DNA from: Mycoplana azooxidifex
GTDB taxonomy: Bacteria; Pseudomonadota; Alphaproteobacteria; Rhizobiales; Rhizobiaceae
Direction: 5' to 3'
Assembly (NCBI RefSeq): GCF_014196765.1
Contig: NZ_JACIEE010000008.1
Location: 186,001-250,000 of the forward strand
Length of the DNA: 64,000 nucleotides
In this document: positions 1 to 8,682 of the stretch, piece by piece
Layout: each line of letters begins with the position of its first letter
How positions within the stretch are numbered: the first letter of the stretch is position 1
The notes under the pieces: model-generated
Seen by the model: the letters and a program-made list of their open reading frames with translations, nothing else
Told to the model about the DNA's origin: nothing
Database searches by the model: none
Position numbers and translations under genes: made by a program

Positions 1-3
1 CCC

Positions 4-34
4 AAAAAAGAAGGCTGCGTTCCCGCAGCCTTCT
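4..34 (-). terminator. Rho-independent terminator of purF
   Basis: An 11-bp perfect stem (9-19 with 24-34, 4-nt loop) lies just past the purF stop. On the minus strand it is followed by a run of T (complement of the A run at 4-9). This is a standard intrinsic terminator and marks the end of the cvpA-purF transcription unit. Confidence 0.9.
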
Positions 35-72
35 AGAATGTTCGAGCCGAATTGAAAACCGTCCCGACCGGT

Positions 73-1578
73 TCAGCCGTTGCTGGCGAGCACGGAAACC
101 TTGCGACCCATCGTCTCGCCATCCTTGTCGAGCAGGCGGGTCGGGTAGTCGCCGGTGAAATAGTGATCGGTGAACTGCGGCCGGGCGTCGTTGCGGTCCT
201 CGCCGCCGACGGCGCGGTAGAGGCCGTTGATCGACAGGAACTCCAGCGAATCGGCGCCGATGTATTCGGCCATCGCCTTGATATCGGTATACTGGTTGGC
301 GAGCAGCTTGTCCTTGTCCGGCGTGTCGATGCCGTAGAAGTCCGGATAGAAGATCATCGGGCTGGCGACGCGGATGTGCACTTCCTTGGCACCCGCATCA
401 CGGATCATCTGCACGATCTTCAGCGACGTCGTGCCGCGCACGATCGAATCGTCGACGAGCACCACGCGCTTGCCCTCGATCATCGCCCGGTTGGCCGAAT
501 GCTTGAGCTTGACGCCGAAGGCGCGGATCTGCTGCGTCGGCTCGATGAAGGTGCGGCCGACATAGTGGTTGCGGATGATGCCGTATTCGAACGGGATGCC
601 GCTTTCCTGCGCATATCCCAGAGCAGCCGGCGTACCGCCGTCGGGCACGGGAACGACGACGTCGGCCTCGACCGGGGCTTCCCTGGCGAGGTTGATGCCC
701 ATGTTCTTGCGGGCGACGTAGACGCTTCGGCCGCCGACCACCGAATCCGGCCGGGCGAAATAGACATATTCGAACAGGCAGAGGCGTTCCGGCTGGCCGT
801 TGCCGGCCTTGCGGGCGTCGATCGAGATCGAGCCGTCGGGCTGGACCTCGCAGATGATGACCTCGCCGTTCTCCACGTCGCGGACGAACCGGGCGCCGAT
901 GATGTCGAGCGCGCAGGTTTCCGAGCAGAAGATCGGCTTGCCGTCGAGCTCGCCCATGACCAGCGGACGGATGCCGGTCGGGTCGCGCGCGGCGATCAGC
1001 TTGGTGCGGGTCATGGCCACCATCGAGTAGCCGCCCTCCATCTGGCGGATCGCGTCGATGAAGCGGTCGCCGGTCGAGGTATAGCGGGAGCGGGCGAACA
1101 GGTGCAGCACCACTTCCGTGTCCGAGGTGGACTGACAGATGGCGCCGCCGGCGATCAGCTGCCGGCGCAGGGTCAGGCCGTTGGTGAAGTTGCCGTTGTG
1201 GGCGATGGCAATGCCGCCGACCTCGAGTTCGGCAAACAGCGGCTGGACGTTGCGCAGCGCCACTTCGCCGGTCGTCGAATAGCGGACATGGCCGATGGAC
1301 ATGCTGCCGGGCAGCTTCGCCAGCGTGGCCGGATCGGTGTAGTGGTCGCCGACCAGGCCCATGCGGCGCTCCGAATGGAAGCGCAGCCCGTCGAAGGAGA
1401 CGATGCCGGCCGCCTCCTGTCCGCGGTGCTGCAGGGCGTGCAGGCCGAGTGCGGTCAGCGTTGCCGCGTCCGGATGCCCGAGAATGCCGAAGACGCCGCA
1501 TTCCTCATGCAGCGTATCGCCGTCCGCATCATGCTCGGAGCGGTGGTCGGAAACGGAAAGTTCGGTCATGTGCTGCAA
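73..1578 (-). CDS. purF: Amidophosphoribosyltransferase PurF
   Basis: Catalyses the committed step of de novo purine synthesis: PRPP plus glutamine to 5-phosphoribosylamine. The 501-residue protein has the N-terminal Ntn glutaminase domain; Cys27 in EECGVFGI is the expected nucleophile exposed by propeptide cleavage, so the first 26 residues are a predicted propeptide. The C-terminal phosphoribosyltransferase half carries the PRPP loop VVLVDDSIVRGTTS. Length fits the family. The start could be Met1 or Met4; both precede the propeptide site. It lies downstream of cvpA in the same direction, the usual cvpA-purF pairing, and ends at a strong terminator. Confidence 0.97.
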   Translation of the reverse strand: MQHMTELSVSDHRSEHDADGDTLHEECGVFGILGHPDAATLTALGLHALQHRGQEAAGIVSFDGLRFHSERRMGLVGDHYTDPATLAKLPGSMSIGHVRYSTTGEVALRNVQPLFAELEVGGIAIAHNGNFTNGLTLRRQLIAGGAICQSTSDTEVVLHLFARSRYTSTGDRFIDAIRQMEGGYSMVAMTRTKLIAARDPTGIRPLVMGELDGKPIFCSETCALDIIGARFVRDVENGEVIICEVQPDGSISIDARKAGNGQPERLCLFEYVYFARPDSVVGGRSVYVARKNMGINLAREAPVEADVVVPVPDGGTPAALGYAQESGIPFEYGIIRNHYVGRTFIEPTQQIRAFGVKLKHSANRAMIEGKRVVLVDDSIVRGTTSLKIVQMIRDAGAKEVHIRVASPMIFYPDFYGIDTPDKDKLLANQYTDIKAMAEYIGADSLEFLSINGLYRAVGGEDRNDARPQFTDHYFTGDYPTRLLDKDGETMGRKVSVLASNG

Positions 1579-1827
1579 GCCTTTGGTCGGGACGGTACGG
1601 GGTTGCGCGATGTTCGTGTCTCTGAAGGCAGGGAGCGGGCCCGCGGGCCGGAACTGCCATGGCGCGGTCCTCTCACTTGCGCGACCGCGACGCCTATATA
1701 TGGAAGCCTGAACGACTTTACCACCGAAGTCCGAGGGCTTCAGTGGCAGCGAAAGTCACTCTACCAGATTTCCGTTGCGGCCGCCCTTTCGAATATTGCG
1801 GGGCAGCCCTGCATTGTCATCCGTGCA

Positions 1828-2454
1828 TCATCCGTTCGTGGCCGGTGCGTCTTCCGCCGGCTCTTCGTCGGTCGCGGGCGCCTGGCCGGTGGTTCCGTCG
1901 GCGCCGTCTGCCGGGGTGTCGGTGCCTTCGGCAGGCGCGCTGCGGCCGAGCAGGCGGTCGCGGATCTCGGTGTCGGCGTTCTCCGGCAGCAGCGCGATCA
2001 GCCTGGTGCCGAGGTTGTCGAGCAGCGGCTTGGACTTGGCGCTGCCGACCCAGGACGGCTGCTGCTGCGGCGCCACCAGCCAGTTGAAGAACAGCATGGC
2101 GACGACGACGAGCAGGATGCCGCGGGCCGCGCCGAACAGGAAGCCGAGCGTGCGGTCGAGCGCGCCGATGCGGCTGTCGATGATGAAATCGGCGATCCGC
2201 ATGGTGATGAAGGAAATGATGATCAGCGCCAGCAGGAACACGACCCCGGCCGAGCCGATGATCGCCACCGTGTCGCTCGTCGTGTATTCCTTGGCGTAGG
2301 GGACCAGCACGGGATAGAGGAAGTAGGCGGCCGCAGCGGCGCCGACCCAGCTTGCGACTGACAGGACCTCTCGCGAGAAGCCGCGCACCATCGCAAGCAC
2401 CGCCGAGAACAGCGCGACGCCGAGGACGATGCCGTCGAGAAGAGTGATGGGCAT
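1828..2454 (-). CDS. cvpA: CvpA family inner-membrane protein
   Basis: A 208-residue CvpA-family protein. In E. coli the family was named for colicin V production; the biochemical role is still unclear. The start at MPITLLDGIVLG was chosen because the family begins there; an in-frame extension upstream is basic and unlike the family. Four hydrophobic segments occupy roughly residues 5-125. The last 40 or so residues form an acidic, Ala/Pro/Thr-rich tail that is low complexity and probably disordered. It precedes purF on the same strand, about 250 bp away, as in many proteobacteria. Confidence 0.9.
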   Translation of the reverse strand: MPITLLDGIVLGVALFSAVLAMVRGFSREVLSVASWVGAAAAAYFLYPVLVPYAKEYTTSDTVAIIGSAGVVFLLALIIISFITMRIADFIIDSRIGALDRTLGFLFGAARGILLVVVAMLFFNWLVAPQQQPSWVGSAKSKPLLDNLGTRLIALLPENADTEIRDRLLGRSAPAEGTDTPADGADGTTGQAPATDEEPAEDAPATNG

Positions 2455-2646
2455 GTTTGTCTTACTCCAGACCAGGAATGTCTTGCGACCCGGACGCGTT
2501 TTGTCGCGGCACTCTAGCCGATCGCGTTTGCGGCGTCTCAATTCGGTTCATCGGCAACGAACTGTTTCCACAAAGCTTTGCCAATTTCACGGCAGCCCGC
2601 CGGACCGGCGGCCTGTCGTATCGTCGTTCTCTCAATCCCCGTCCCC

Positions 2647-4050
2647 TCAGTCGCCGTCCTCGCCGCGCATCAGCGCGCCCTTCGAGCCGGCAATCCGGGC
2701 CACCAGGTCCGGCAGGCTGTCGATCTCCTGCCAGCGCCCGCCGTTGCCCTTGGGCAGTTCGGCCGAGCCCGTGGGCAGGACCGCTTGTGAAAAGCCCAGC
2801 TTTTCCGCCTCCTTGAGGCGCTGGCCGGTGTGCGAGACCGGCCGGACGGCACCCGAAAGGCTGACTTCGCCGAAATAGACGCAATCGGCGGGCAGGGCAA
2901 GGCCGGCCAGCGACGAAACGAGCGCGGCTGCGACGGCGAGATCGGCGGCGGGTTCGGAGATGCGTAAGCCCCCGGCGATGTTGAGATAGACGTCGTGCTG
3001 GCCGAGACGGACGCCGCAATGGGCCTCCAGCACAGCGAGGATCATCGACAGCCTGGCCGAATCCCAGCCGACGACGGCACGGCGCGGGGTGCCGAGCGAG
3101 GTCGACGCCACCAGCGCCTGCACCTCGACGAGCACCGGGCGCGTGCCCTCCATGCCGGCGAAGACGGCGGCGCCGGGGGACTTCTCGTTGCGCTCGCCGA
3201 GGAAGAGTTCGGACGGGTTGGCGACCTCGCGCAAGCCCTTGTCCGACATCTCGAACACGCCGATCTCGTCGGTCGGGCCGAAGCGGTTCTTGACGGTGCG
3301 CAGGATACGGTAGTGGTGGCCGCGATCGCCCTCGAAGTAGAGCACGGCATCGACCATGTGCTCGACGACGCGGGGGCCGGCGATCTGCCCGTCCTTGGTG
3401 ACGTGGCCGACGAGCACGACGGCGGCGCCCGTCTGCTTGGCGAACCGGATCATCGCCTGCGCGCCGGTGCGAACCTGCGTCACCGTGCCGGGCGCGGATT
3501 CGACGATATCGCTCCACAGCGTCTGGATCGAATCGATGATCGCAAGGTCCGGGCGCTTGCCGTCCGCAAGCGTGGCGAGGATGTCTTCCACATTGGTCTC
3601 GGCGGCGAGCAGCACGTCGGTGTCGGCCGCCCCCAGTCGCTGGGCGCGAAGGCGAATCTGCGCCACGGCCTCTTCGCCGGAGACGTAGATGACGCGCTGT
3701 CCCTTGCGTGAAAGGGCGGCGGCAGCCTGCATCAGCACCGTCGACTTGCCGATCCCCGGATCGCCGCCGACGAGCACGGCCGAACCGCGCACGAAGCCGC
3801 CGCCGGTGACACGGTCCAATTCGCCGATCCCGGTCTCGATTCGCGGCGCCTCCTCGATCTCCCCGGAAAGTGCGGTCAGCGCGACGACGCGTCCCTTCTT
3901 CGGCGTCTTGCCCGGCCCGCCGCCGATGCCGCCCATCGGGTCTTCCTCGACGACCGTGTTCCACTCGCCGCAGGCGTCGCACTTGCCCACCCAGCGCGCA
4001 TGGATGGTGCCGCAGCTCTGGCAGACGAATTGGGTCCGGGCCTTGGCCAT
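2647..4050 (-). CDS. radA: DNA repair protein RadA
   Basis: RadA (Sms) is a RecA-like ATPase that promotes branch migration during recombinational repair. The 467-residue protein has the N-terminal C4 zinc finger (Cys10, 13, 24, 27), a Walker A motif GGDPGIGKST near residue 95, the RadA-specific KNRFG motif in the middle, and a C-terminal Lon-like domain. The start codon overlaps the stop of the upstream toxin gene as TGATG, so translation may be coupled to it. In related rhizobia radA directly follows alr; here a toxin-antitoxin pair intervenes. Confidence 0.97.
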   Translation of the reverse strand: MAKARTQFVCQSCGTIHARWVGKCDACGEWNTVVEEDPMGGIGGGPGKTPKKGRVVALTALSGEIEEAPRIETGIGELDRVTGGGFVRGSAVLVGGDPGIGKSTVLMQAAAALSRKGQRVIYVSGEEAVAQIRLRAQRLGAADTDVLLAAETNVEDILATLADGKRPDLAIIDSIQTLWSDIVESAPGTVTQVRTGAQAMIRFAKQTGAAVVLVGHVTKDGQIAGPRVVEHMVDAVLYFEGDRGHHYRILRTVKNRFGPTDEIGVFEMSDKGLREVANPSELFLGERNEKSPGAAVFAGMEGTRPVLVEVQALVASTSLGTPRRAVVGWDSARLSMILAVLEAHCGVRLGQHDVYLNIAGGLRISEPAADLAVAAALVSSLAGLALPADCVYFGEVSLSGAVRPVSHTGQRLKEAEKLGFSQAVLPTGSAELPKGNGGRWQEIDSLPDLVARIAGSKGALMRGEDGD

Positions 4051-4367
4051 CAGGTCTCGCTTTCGGTGAAGTCGTCAGGCGACAGGTCCTGTCGGCCGTG
4101 GAGGATGCGGATGATATGGAGACGGGAATCAGTCAGCCGGAAATATACCGCCCGGTCGCGATAGGCAAAAGAACGCAATCCCGCGCTGATCTCGTCCCGC
4201 TTGACCCCGGTAAGGCCGAGATCGGCAAGCTGGAGCAGCTTCGCATGGACGTCGAGAACGAAACGATCGGCGGCGAGCGGGTCCTGTTGCGCTATATAAC
4301 GGTGGATGGCGCGCAGATCGGCCCGCGCCGTCGTGGTATAGGCGACGCGACGCCGCTTAATGTTAAT
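4050..4367 (-). CDS. ParE/RelE-superfamily toxin
   Basis: Toxin half of a type II toxin-antitoxin module. The product has the ParE pattern: YTTTARADLRAIHRYI near the N terminus, a central GLRSFAYRDRAVYFRL strand region and a C-terminal IIRILHGRQDL segment. The start is unusual. There is no ATG, GTG or TTG in frame near the antitoxin stop. An ATT at 4365-4367 overlaps that stop and follows GGAG by 7 nt, giving 105 residues, the usual ParE size. The alternative is a GTG at 4457 deep inside the antitoxin gene, which would add 30 residues unlike any ParE N terminus. The stop overlaps the radA start by one base. Family call is firm; the start is an inference. Confidence 0.8.
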   Translation of the reverse strand: MNIKRRRVAYTTTARADLRAIHRYIAQQDPLAADRFVLDVHAKLLQLADLGLTGVKRDEISAGLRSFAYRDRAVYFRLTDSRLHIIRILHGRQDLSPDDFTESET

Positions 4368-4629
4368 GGTCGGACTCCGCCCGACGGACGATATCCTCCA
4401 GCAGACTCTCGGCCGTGTCGTATTCGTGGACGCGGCCCGCGCGGACGTCGGCGTCACCCTCGTCGATCAGCCGCCGCAGTTCGCTCAGTTGCAGTTCGTC
4501 GCGCTCGAGCAGGCGCAGGCCGGCCCGGACGACTTCGCTGGCATTGTTGTAGCGGCCAGAGCTGACCTGCTCGTCGATGAAGAGCTCGAAATGATCGCCG
4601 ACCACGATGGATTTCTTTGCGTTTGACAT
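4363..4629 (-). CDS. ParD-type ribbon-helix-helix antitoxin
   Basis: An 88-residue antitoxin of the CopG/ParD family. These proteins bind their own promoter through an N-terminal ribbon-helix-helix and neutralise the toxin through a flexible C-terminal helix. The start at MSNAKKSIVVG follows a strong GGAGGT ribosome-binding site; upstream in-frame codons lack one. The segment GRYNNASEVVRAGLRLLE is the characteristic RHH core. The C-terminal half is acidic and helical, as expected for toxin binding. The gene starts about 50 bp after the alr stop and its own stop overlaps the toxin start. Autoregulation is likely from family knowledge. Confidence 0.88.
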   Translation of the reverse strand: MSNAKKSIVVGDHFELFIDEQVSSGRYNNASEVVRAGLRLLERDELQLSELRRLIDEGDADVRAGRVHEYDTAESLLEDIVRRAESDH

Positions 4630-4678
4630 GCCTACCTCCGCGATTTGCGGCGATCTTATCACGCAGGGAGAACAATTC

Positions 4679-5857
4679 CTACCGCGCCGCCTCGATGTAG
4701 TCCCGGCGGTAGCGTGGGCCGAGGCTGGTCAGAAGCACGTAGTCAATCGTGCCGCCGGCACGCGAGACGACGTCGATCGGCATGTGCGGGCCGAACAGTT
4801 CGATGAAGTCGCCGGCGTGGACTGTGCCCGAAGGCAGGTCGGTCACGTCGAAATGGGTCAGGTCCATGGTGACGCGGCCGATCAGCGGGACATGGTGGCC
4901 GTGCAGGTAGCCCCTGGCGCCGGAGACGACCGCCTGGCGCAGCGGCACGCCGGCGCTGGAGAGGCTGCGCAGGTAGCCGTCGGCATAGCCGATCGCAGCC
5001 ACCGCGATCCGGCTGTCCCGGGAAAGCAGTGCCGAGGCGCCGTAGCCGACGCCTTCGCCGATCTTCGCCTCGCGCACCTGCAGGATCCGCGCCTCCGCCT
5101 TCACGACCGGCTTCATCGGGTTGGGCTCGCCGTTGACCGCAGCGCCGCCATAGACGGCAATGCCCGGGCGGGTCATGTCGAAGTGGAAATCCGCCCCGAG
5201 AAAGACGCCGGCGGAATTGGCAAGGCTCGCCTCGACCCCCTGGAAGGCATTCGCGGCGGCGCGAAAGCGGTCGAGCTGCATGCGGTTCATCGGATGCAGG
5301 GGCTCGTCGCCGCAGGCCAGATGGCTCATGATCAGCACCGGCGAGAAGCTCGCGGGGCGTGCCGGGTCGTCGGCAAGGGCGACGGCCTCGGCGACCGTGA
5401 GCCCGAGACGGTTCATGCCGGTATCGATCTGCAGGACGCAAGGGTGATCGCCATGTTCGGAAATCGCCGCCATGAAGACGGCAAGCTGTTCGCTGGACGC
5501 GATGACGGGCACGAGGTCAAAGGCGAAGAACAGCCGCTCCGAGCCGGCCCACATGCCGGAGAGGACGTAGATCCTGCCATCGGGAACCAGCGGCCGAAGG
5601 GCGGCGCCTTCCTGCGGGGTCGCCACGAAGAAGTCGCGCGCGCCGGCCTGGTAGAGAGTGCGCGCAGCCGGCTCCAGCCCGGTTCCGTAGGCATTCGCCT
5701 TGAGCACGGCCGCCGTGCGTGCCTTTCCCGATTTGCGGGCCATGAGGCGCCAGTTGTCGGCGAGCGCTCCGAGGTCGATGGTGACACGTGCCGGTTCTTC
5801 GCCGGGAAAATCGTCCGACGAGACTGACGCGGAGGAGGGAAAACCGTTGTTCGTCAT
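4679..5857 (-). CDS. alr: Alanine racemase
   Basis: PLP-dependent interconversion of L- and D-alanine for peptidoglycan. The 392-residue product has the PLP-lysine motif AVLKANAYGTG (Lys53), a TIM-barrel body with HLACGDEP and FDMTRPGIAVYGG, and the second catalytic tyrosine region GEGVGYGASALL in the C-terminal beta domain. The start at MTNNGFPS was chosen; a longer frame reaches 6034 but that part is not alanine-racemase-like. In many rhizobia alr follows dnaB directly; here about 2.8 kb of other genes separate them. The roughly 20-residue extension before the barrel is weakly conserved in the family. Confidence 0.95.
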   Translation of the reverse strand: MTNNGFPSSASVSSDDFPGEEPARVTIDLGALADNWRLMARKSGKARTAAVLKANAYGTGLEPAARTLYQAGARDFFVATPQEGAALRPLVPDGRIYVLSGMWAGSERLFFAFDLVPVIASSEQLAVFMAAISEHGDHPCVLQIDTGMNRLGLTVAEAVALADDPARPASFSPVLIMSHLACGDEPLHPMNRMQLDRFRAAANAFQGVEASLANSAGVFLGADFHFDMTRPGIAVYGGAAVNGEPNPMKPVVKAEARILQVREAKIGEGVGYGASALLSRDSRIAVAAIGYADGYLRSLSSAGVPLRQAVVSGARGYLHGHHVPLIGRVTMDLTHFDVTDLPSGTVHAGDFIELFGPHMPIDVVSRAGGTIDYVLLTSLGPRYRRDYIEAAR

Positions 5858-6027
5858 ATTTCTGGAATACAGTCTCCGGCTTCCGGCAGCAACAGGATTG
5901 CGTCTGTGCGAATTTCCGCTAGAGCTTTGCGCCGAAGGACAATTCTGAGGCGATATGGTCGGGTATGCCTCCGTTTTGCGTGTAGGCCAAGTCAGCGGTT
6001 GAGAAATCGAGAGGTTGAACAGCGAGC

Positions 6028-6633
6028 ATGCCAAGACGTATCGCCACTGCCGCGTTGGCGCTCCTTCTCGCCACCGCGTCGTTCGTCGGGCCGCTCCGCG
6101 CGCAGGAAACGCCGGACCCGTCGCTGGAGCTGCGCGACGCCTATGCGACGCTGCTCGGCCTCGACCTTGACGGCGAACAGCCGGTCAGGGACGGCCGCAC
6201 CGATATCTATCGCTCGAACCTGGACAACCCCGACGCTCCGCGTCTCGTGACCCGGCTGGAGGTGAGCGGCAACGAATGCCGCGTGCGCACCACATCGGCA
6301 CTCCAGTCCCCTGGCGGCTGGGCGGTTCTTTCGCTGACGATGATGGACCTGAAGCGGATCGACGGCGCCGTCGCCTACGGATCGATCGACGACCTGATCG
6401 CCGGGAAGAACCCGCTGCGGCCCGGCGATCCGTCCGCGCGACAGCTCGTGCTGCGGGGCAACCACCTCCAATGCACGAGCAGACTCTCGCTCGCCGACGA
6501 GGCGGGCGCGCTCGTCAGCAGCTGTCACGACCGGCTCGACATCTCGATGATGGACGACGCCCAGGTGGCCCGCGTCCAGAAGGCGGTCGCCCTGATGACG
6601 CGGATGTGCGACATCGATGCCCTTCGGCCGTAG
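6028..6633 (+). CDS. Secreted protein of unknown function
   Basis: A 201-residue protein I do not recognise. It begins with a clear Sec signal peptide (hydrophobic residues 5-24, cleavage likely after GPLRA), so it should be periplasmic or secreted. The mature part has four cysteines (in ECRV, QCTS, SCHD and MCDI) that could form two disulfides. The middle shows alternating strands and no enzymatic motif is evident. It starts 170 bp from the divergent alr gene and is followed after 73 bp by an AraC regulator; whether they form one unit is unclear. Confidence 0.75.
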   Translation: MPRRIATAALALLLATASFVGPLRAQETPDPSLELRDAYATLLGLDLDGEQPVRDGRTDIYRSNLDNPDAPRLVTRLEVSGNECRVRTTSALQSPGGWAVLSLTMMDLKRIDGAVAYGSIDDLIAGKNPLRPGDPSARQLVLRGNHLQCTSRLSLADEAGALVSSCHDRLDISMMDDAQVARVQKAVALMTRMCDIDALRP

Positions 6634-6706
6634 GGCGTTTCCAGGCGCCGGCACTGGGAGCACTTTCGTGCAAGACGGTGGGCCGCTTCGCGGTTAATCT
6701 ATCGGC

Positions 6707-7564
6707 ATGCATACGATTTCACAGGAACAGGCGCTGGAGGCGATGCCGCTGGAAGGGGGCGAGCGTTCGCGCTTCTGGCGCGATCCGCGCTTCAAGGGCA
6801 TGGAGTGCCTGTCGGCGACCTTCGTCACCCACCAGTTCCCGCCGCACGCGCACGAGACCTTCAGCATCGGCGCCATCGAGGCCGGATCGCAGATCAGCAA
6901 TATCCGCGGCGAGCGCTCGCAGGCCGGTTCCGGCTATTTCTACCTCATCAACCCCGACGAGATGCACGACGGCGCCCCGGGCGGCAGCGGCTATCGCTAC
7001 CGGATGATCTATCCGGATGCGGCCCTGCTCGCCGGCATCATCGAGGACGTGACGGGAAGGCCGTTTTCGGGAACGCCGTCCTTCTCCCGGCACGTGTTGC
7101 ACGATGCGGCCCTCGCGCCCGCCTTCCATCGTGCCCACCGGACGCTGGAGGAGAACGGCGGCACGCTGGAGGCCGAGGAGCGAATGTACGGCGTGCTTGC
7201 CACCATGTTCGAACGGCACGGCAGCACGATCATCGCACCCGTTGCGACGCGCGAGGCCACGGCCGTCCACCGGGCGCGGGACTATCTCGAGCAGAACTAC
7301 GCTGCCGACATCGGGCTCGAGGAGTTGGCCGGCGTCGCCGGCCTCAGCCGCGCCCATCTGATCCGCGCCTTCCGCCGTGAGTTCTTCATCACGCCGCATG
7401 CCTATCTGACCGACAAGCGCGTGCGCGAGGCGAGATCGCTGCTGCGGCGCGGCTGTGCCCCGGCGGAGGTGGCCTATCGCTGCGGCTTTTCCGACCAGGC
7501 CCATTTCAGCCGCCATTTCAAGGCGCGAACGGGCGTGACACCGGGCGCCTTTCGCGCCGGCTGA
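6707..7564 (+). CDS. AraC-family transcriptional regulator
   Basis: A 285-residue regulator. Residues about 20-160 form the AraC-type cupin ligand-binding domain with the motif PPHAHETFSIG around His47/His49. Residues about 185-283 form the double helix-turn-helix, with LEELAGVAGLSRAHLIRAF and the second-helix signature CGFSDQAHFSRHFK. It sits 70 bp upstream of azlCD on the same strand; an AraC regulator beside azlCD is a recurrent arrangement, so it probably controls that exporter in response to an amino acid or analogue. The ligand is unknown. Confidence 0.92.
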   Translation: MHTISQEQALEAMPLEGGERSRFWRDPRFKGMECLSATFVTHQFPPHAHETFSIGAIEAGSQISNIRGERSQAGSGYFYLINPDEMHDGAPGGSGYRYRMIYPDAALLAGIIEDVTGRPFSGTPSFSRHVLHDAALAPAFHRAHRTLEENGGTLEAEERMYGVLATMFERHGSTIIAPVATREATAVHRARDYLEQNYAADIGLEELAGVAGLSRAHLIRAFRREFFITPHAYLTDKRVREARSLLRRGCAPAEVAYRCGFSDQAHFSRHFKARTGVTPGAFRAG

Positions 7565-7634
7565 TCACTTTCCTTCAAGACCGGGTGGCTGCGCCCGCCT
7601 AGATGTGCCCCTCTGATGGCATCCGGAGTGGTAC

Positions 7635-8342
7635 GTGGTGATGAGCGAAAAAGCATCTATCGAGGATTTCAAGGCGGGCACGATGACGATGGCGCCGCTG
7701 ATCGTGGCGGTGATGCCGATCGGCCTGGTCTTCGGCGCGGTCGCGGCCGGCAAGGGGCTGTCTGCGGCCGAAGTGGCAGCCATGAGCGCGCTGGTCTTTG
7801 CCGGCGGCGCGCAATTCGTCGCGCTCGAGATCTGGAGCGAGCCGGCCTCCTGGGCGGCACTCGGCCTCTCGGCCTTTCTGGTCAACATCCGCCATGTGCT
7901 GATGGGAGCCTCGCTCGGCACGAAGATGGGTGCCTTTTCCGGCCCCTCCCGCCATGCTGCCATGCTGCTGCTGGCCGACGAGATCTGGGCCATGGCCGAG
8001 GCGCGGGCGGCGAGGAGGCCGCTCACGCCCGGCTGGTATGCCGGCGCCGCCGTCCCGTTCTACGCCGTCGGGGTCCTTGCGAGCCTCGGCGGCGCCCTGC
8101 TTGGCGCCTTCCTCGGCGATCCGCGCATGACCGGCCTCGACTTCGCCTTTCCCGCGGTCTTCATCGTGCTCGTCATGGGCTTCTGGAAGGGCAGGGAGAC
8201 GGGCGCCGTCCTTGCCGCCAGCGCGGCTGCTGCCGTAATCACGCATGCCCTGCTGCCGGGCGTTCTCTACATAGCCGCCGGGGCAGCCGCCGGCGTCGCA
8301 GCCGCTCTCGTGGTCGGCCGCGCAGAGACGGTGCCGGCATGA
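7635..8342 (+). CDS. azlC: AzlC-family branched-chain amino acid exporter, large subunit
   Basis: Large subunit of a two-part exporter of the LIV-E family (AzlC/BrnF type). The 235-residue protein is nearly all membrane helices, with the family signature MSALVFAGGAQFVALE near residue 55 and NIRHVLMGASL near residue 85. Translation probably starts at GTG 7635, six bases after a GGAG; ATG 7641 is a close alternative. The stop overlaps the azlD start by ATGA, showing coupling. Substrate is inferred from the family (leucine/valine/isoleucine or toxic analogues such as azaleucine). Confidence 0.92.
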   Translation: MVMSEKASIEDFKAGTMTMAPLIVAVMPIGLVFGAVAAGKGLSAAEVAAMSALVFAGGAQFVALEIWSEPASWAALGLSAFLVNIRHVLMGASLGTKMGAFSGPSRHAAMLLLADEIWAMAEARAARRPLTPGWYAGAAVPFYAVGVLASLGGALLGAFLGDPRMTGLDFAFPAVFIVLVMGFWKGRETGAVLAASAAAAVITHALLPGVLYIAAGAAAGVAAALVVGRAETVPA

Positions 8343-8644
8343 CGATGGATCCGGATACGCTGGCTGCGATCCTGGCGATGGCGCTCGCGACGGTGGCGAC
8401 GCGCCTCGGCGGTCTGGTGCTGATCCGTTTCGTCAAGCTCGGCGGGCGGCAGCGCCGCGCGCTGGAAGCCATCCCGCCGGCGGTGCTGATGGCAGTGATC
8501 GCGCCCACCGCCTTCGTCACGGGGCCGGCCGAGACCGCAGCCGCTGCCGCAACGGCGCTTGCCGCCATGCGGCTGCCGTTGCTGGCGGCGGTGGCGGTCG
8601 GCGTCGCAACCGCGGCAGCTTTGCGCGCCGTCATCGGCGCCTGA
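8339..8644 (+). CDS. azlD: AzlD-family exporter small subunit
   Basis: Small membrane partner of AzlC. The 101-residue product has three to four hydrophobic helices and the AzlD-like segment ATVATRLGGLVLIRFV followed by LEAIPPAVLMAVIAPT. It starts within the azlC stop (ATGA overlap at 8339-8342), and the two proteins work as a heteromeric exporter in characterised systems. It converges with dnaB, only 38 bp away, with no clear terminator between them. Confidence 0.9.
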   Translation: MTMDPDTLAAILAMALATVATRLGGLVLIRFVKLGGRQRRALEAIPPAVLMAVIAPTAFVTGPAETAAAAATALAAMRLPLLAAVAVGVATAAALRAVIGA

Positions 8645-8682
8645 GGTGCGATCTGCACTGTATCGGCCGCAAGGCCAGCCGA

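Noticed and set aside
52-2361. Long open frame on the plus strand opposite purF and cvpA
   Set aside because: Antisense shadow in GC-rich DNA; purF and CvpA motifs are clear on the other strand, and the frame is rich in Arg, Ala and Asp without family features.
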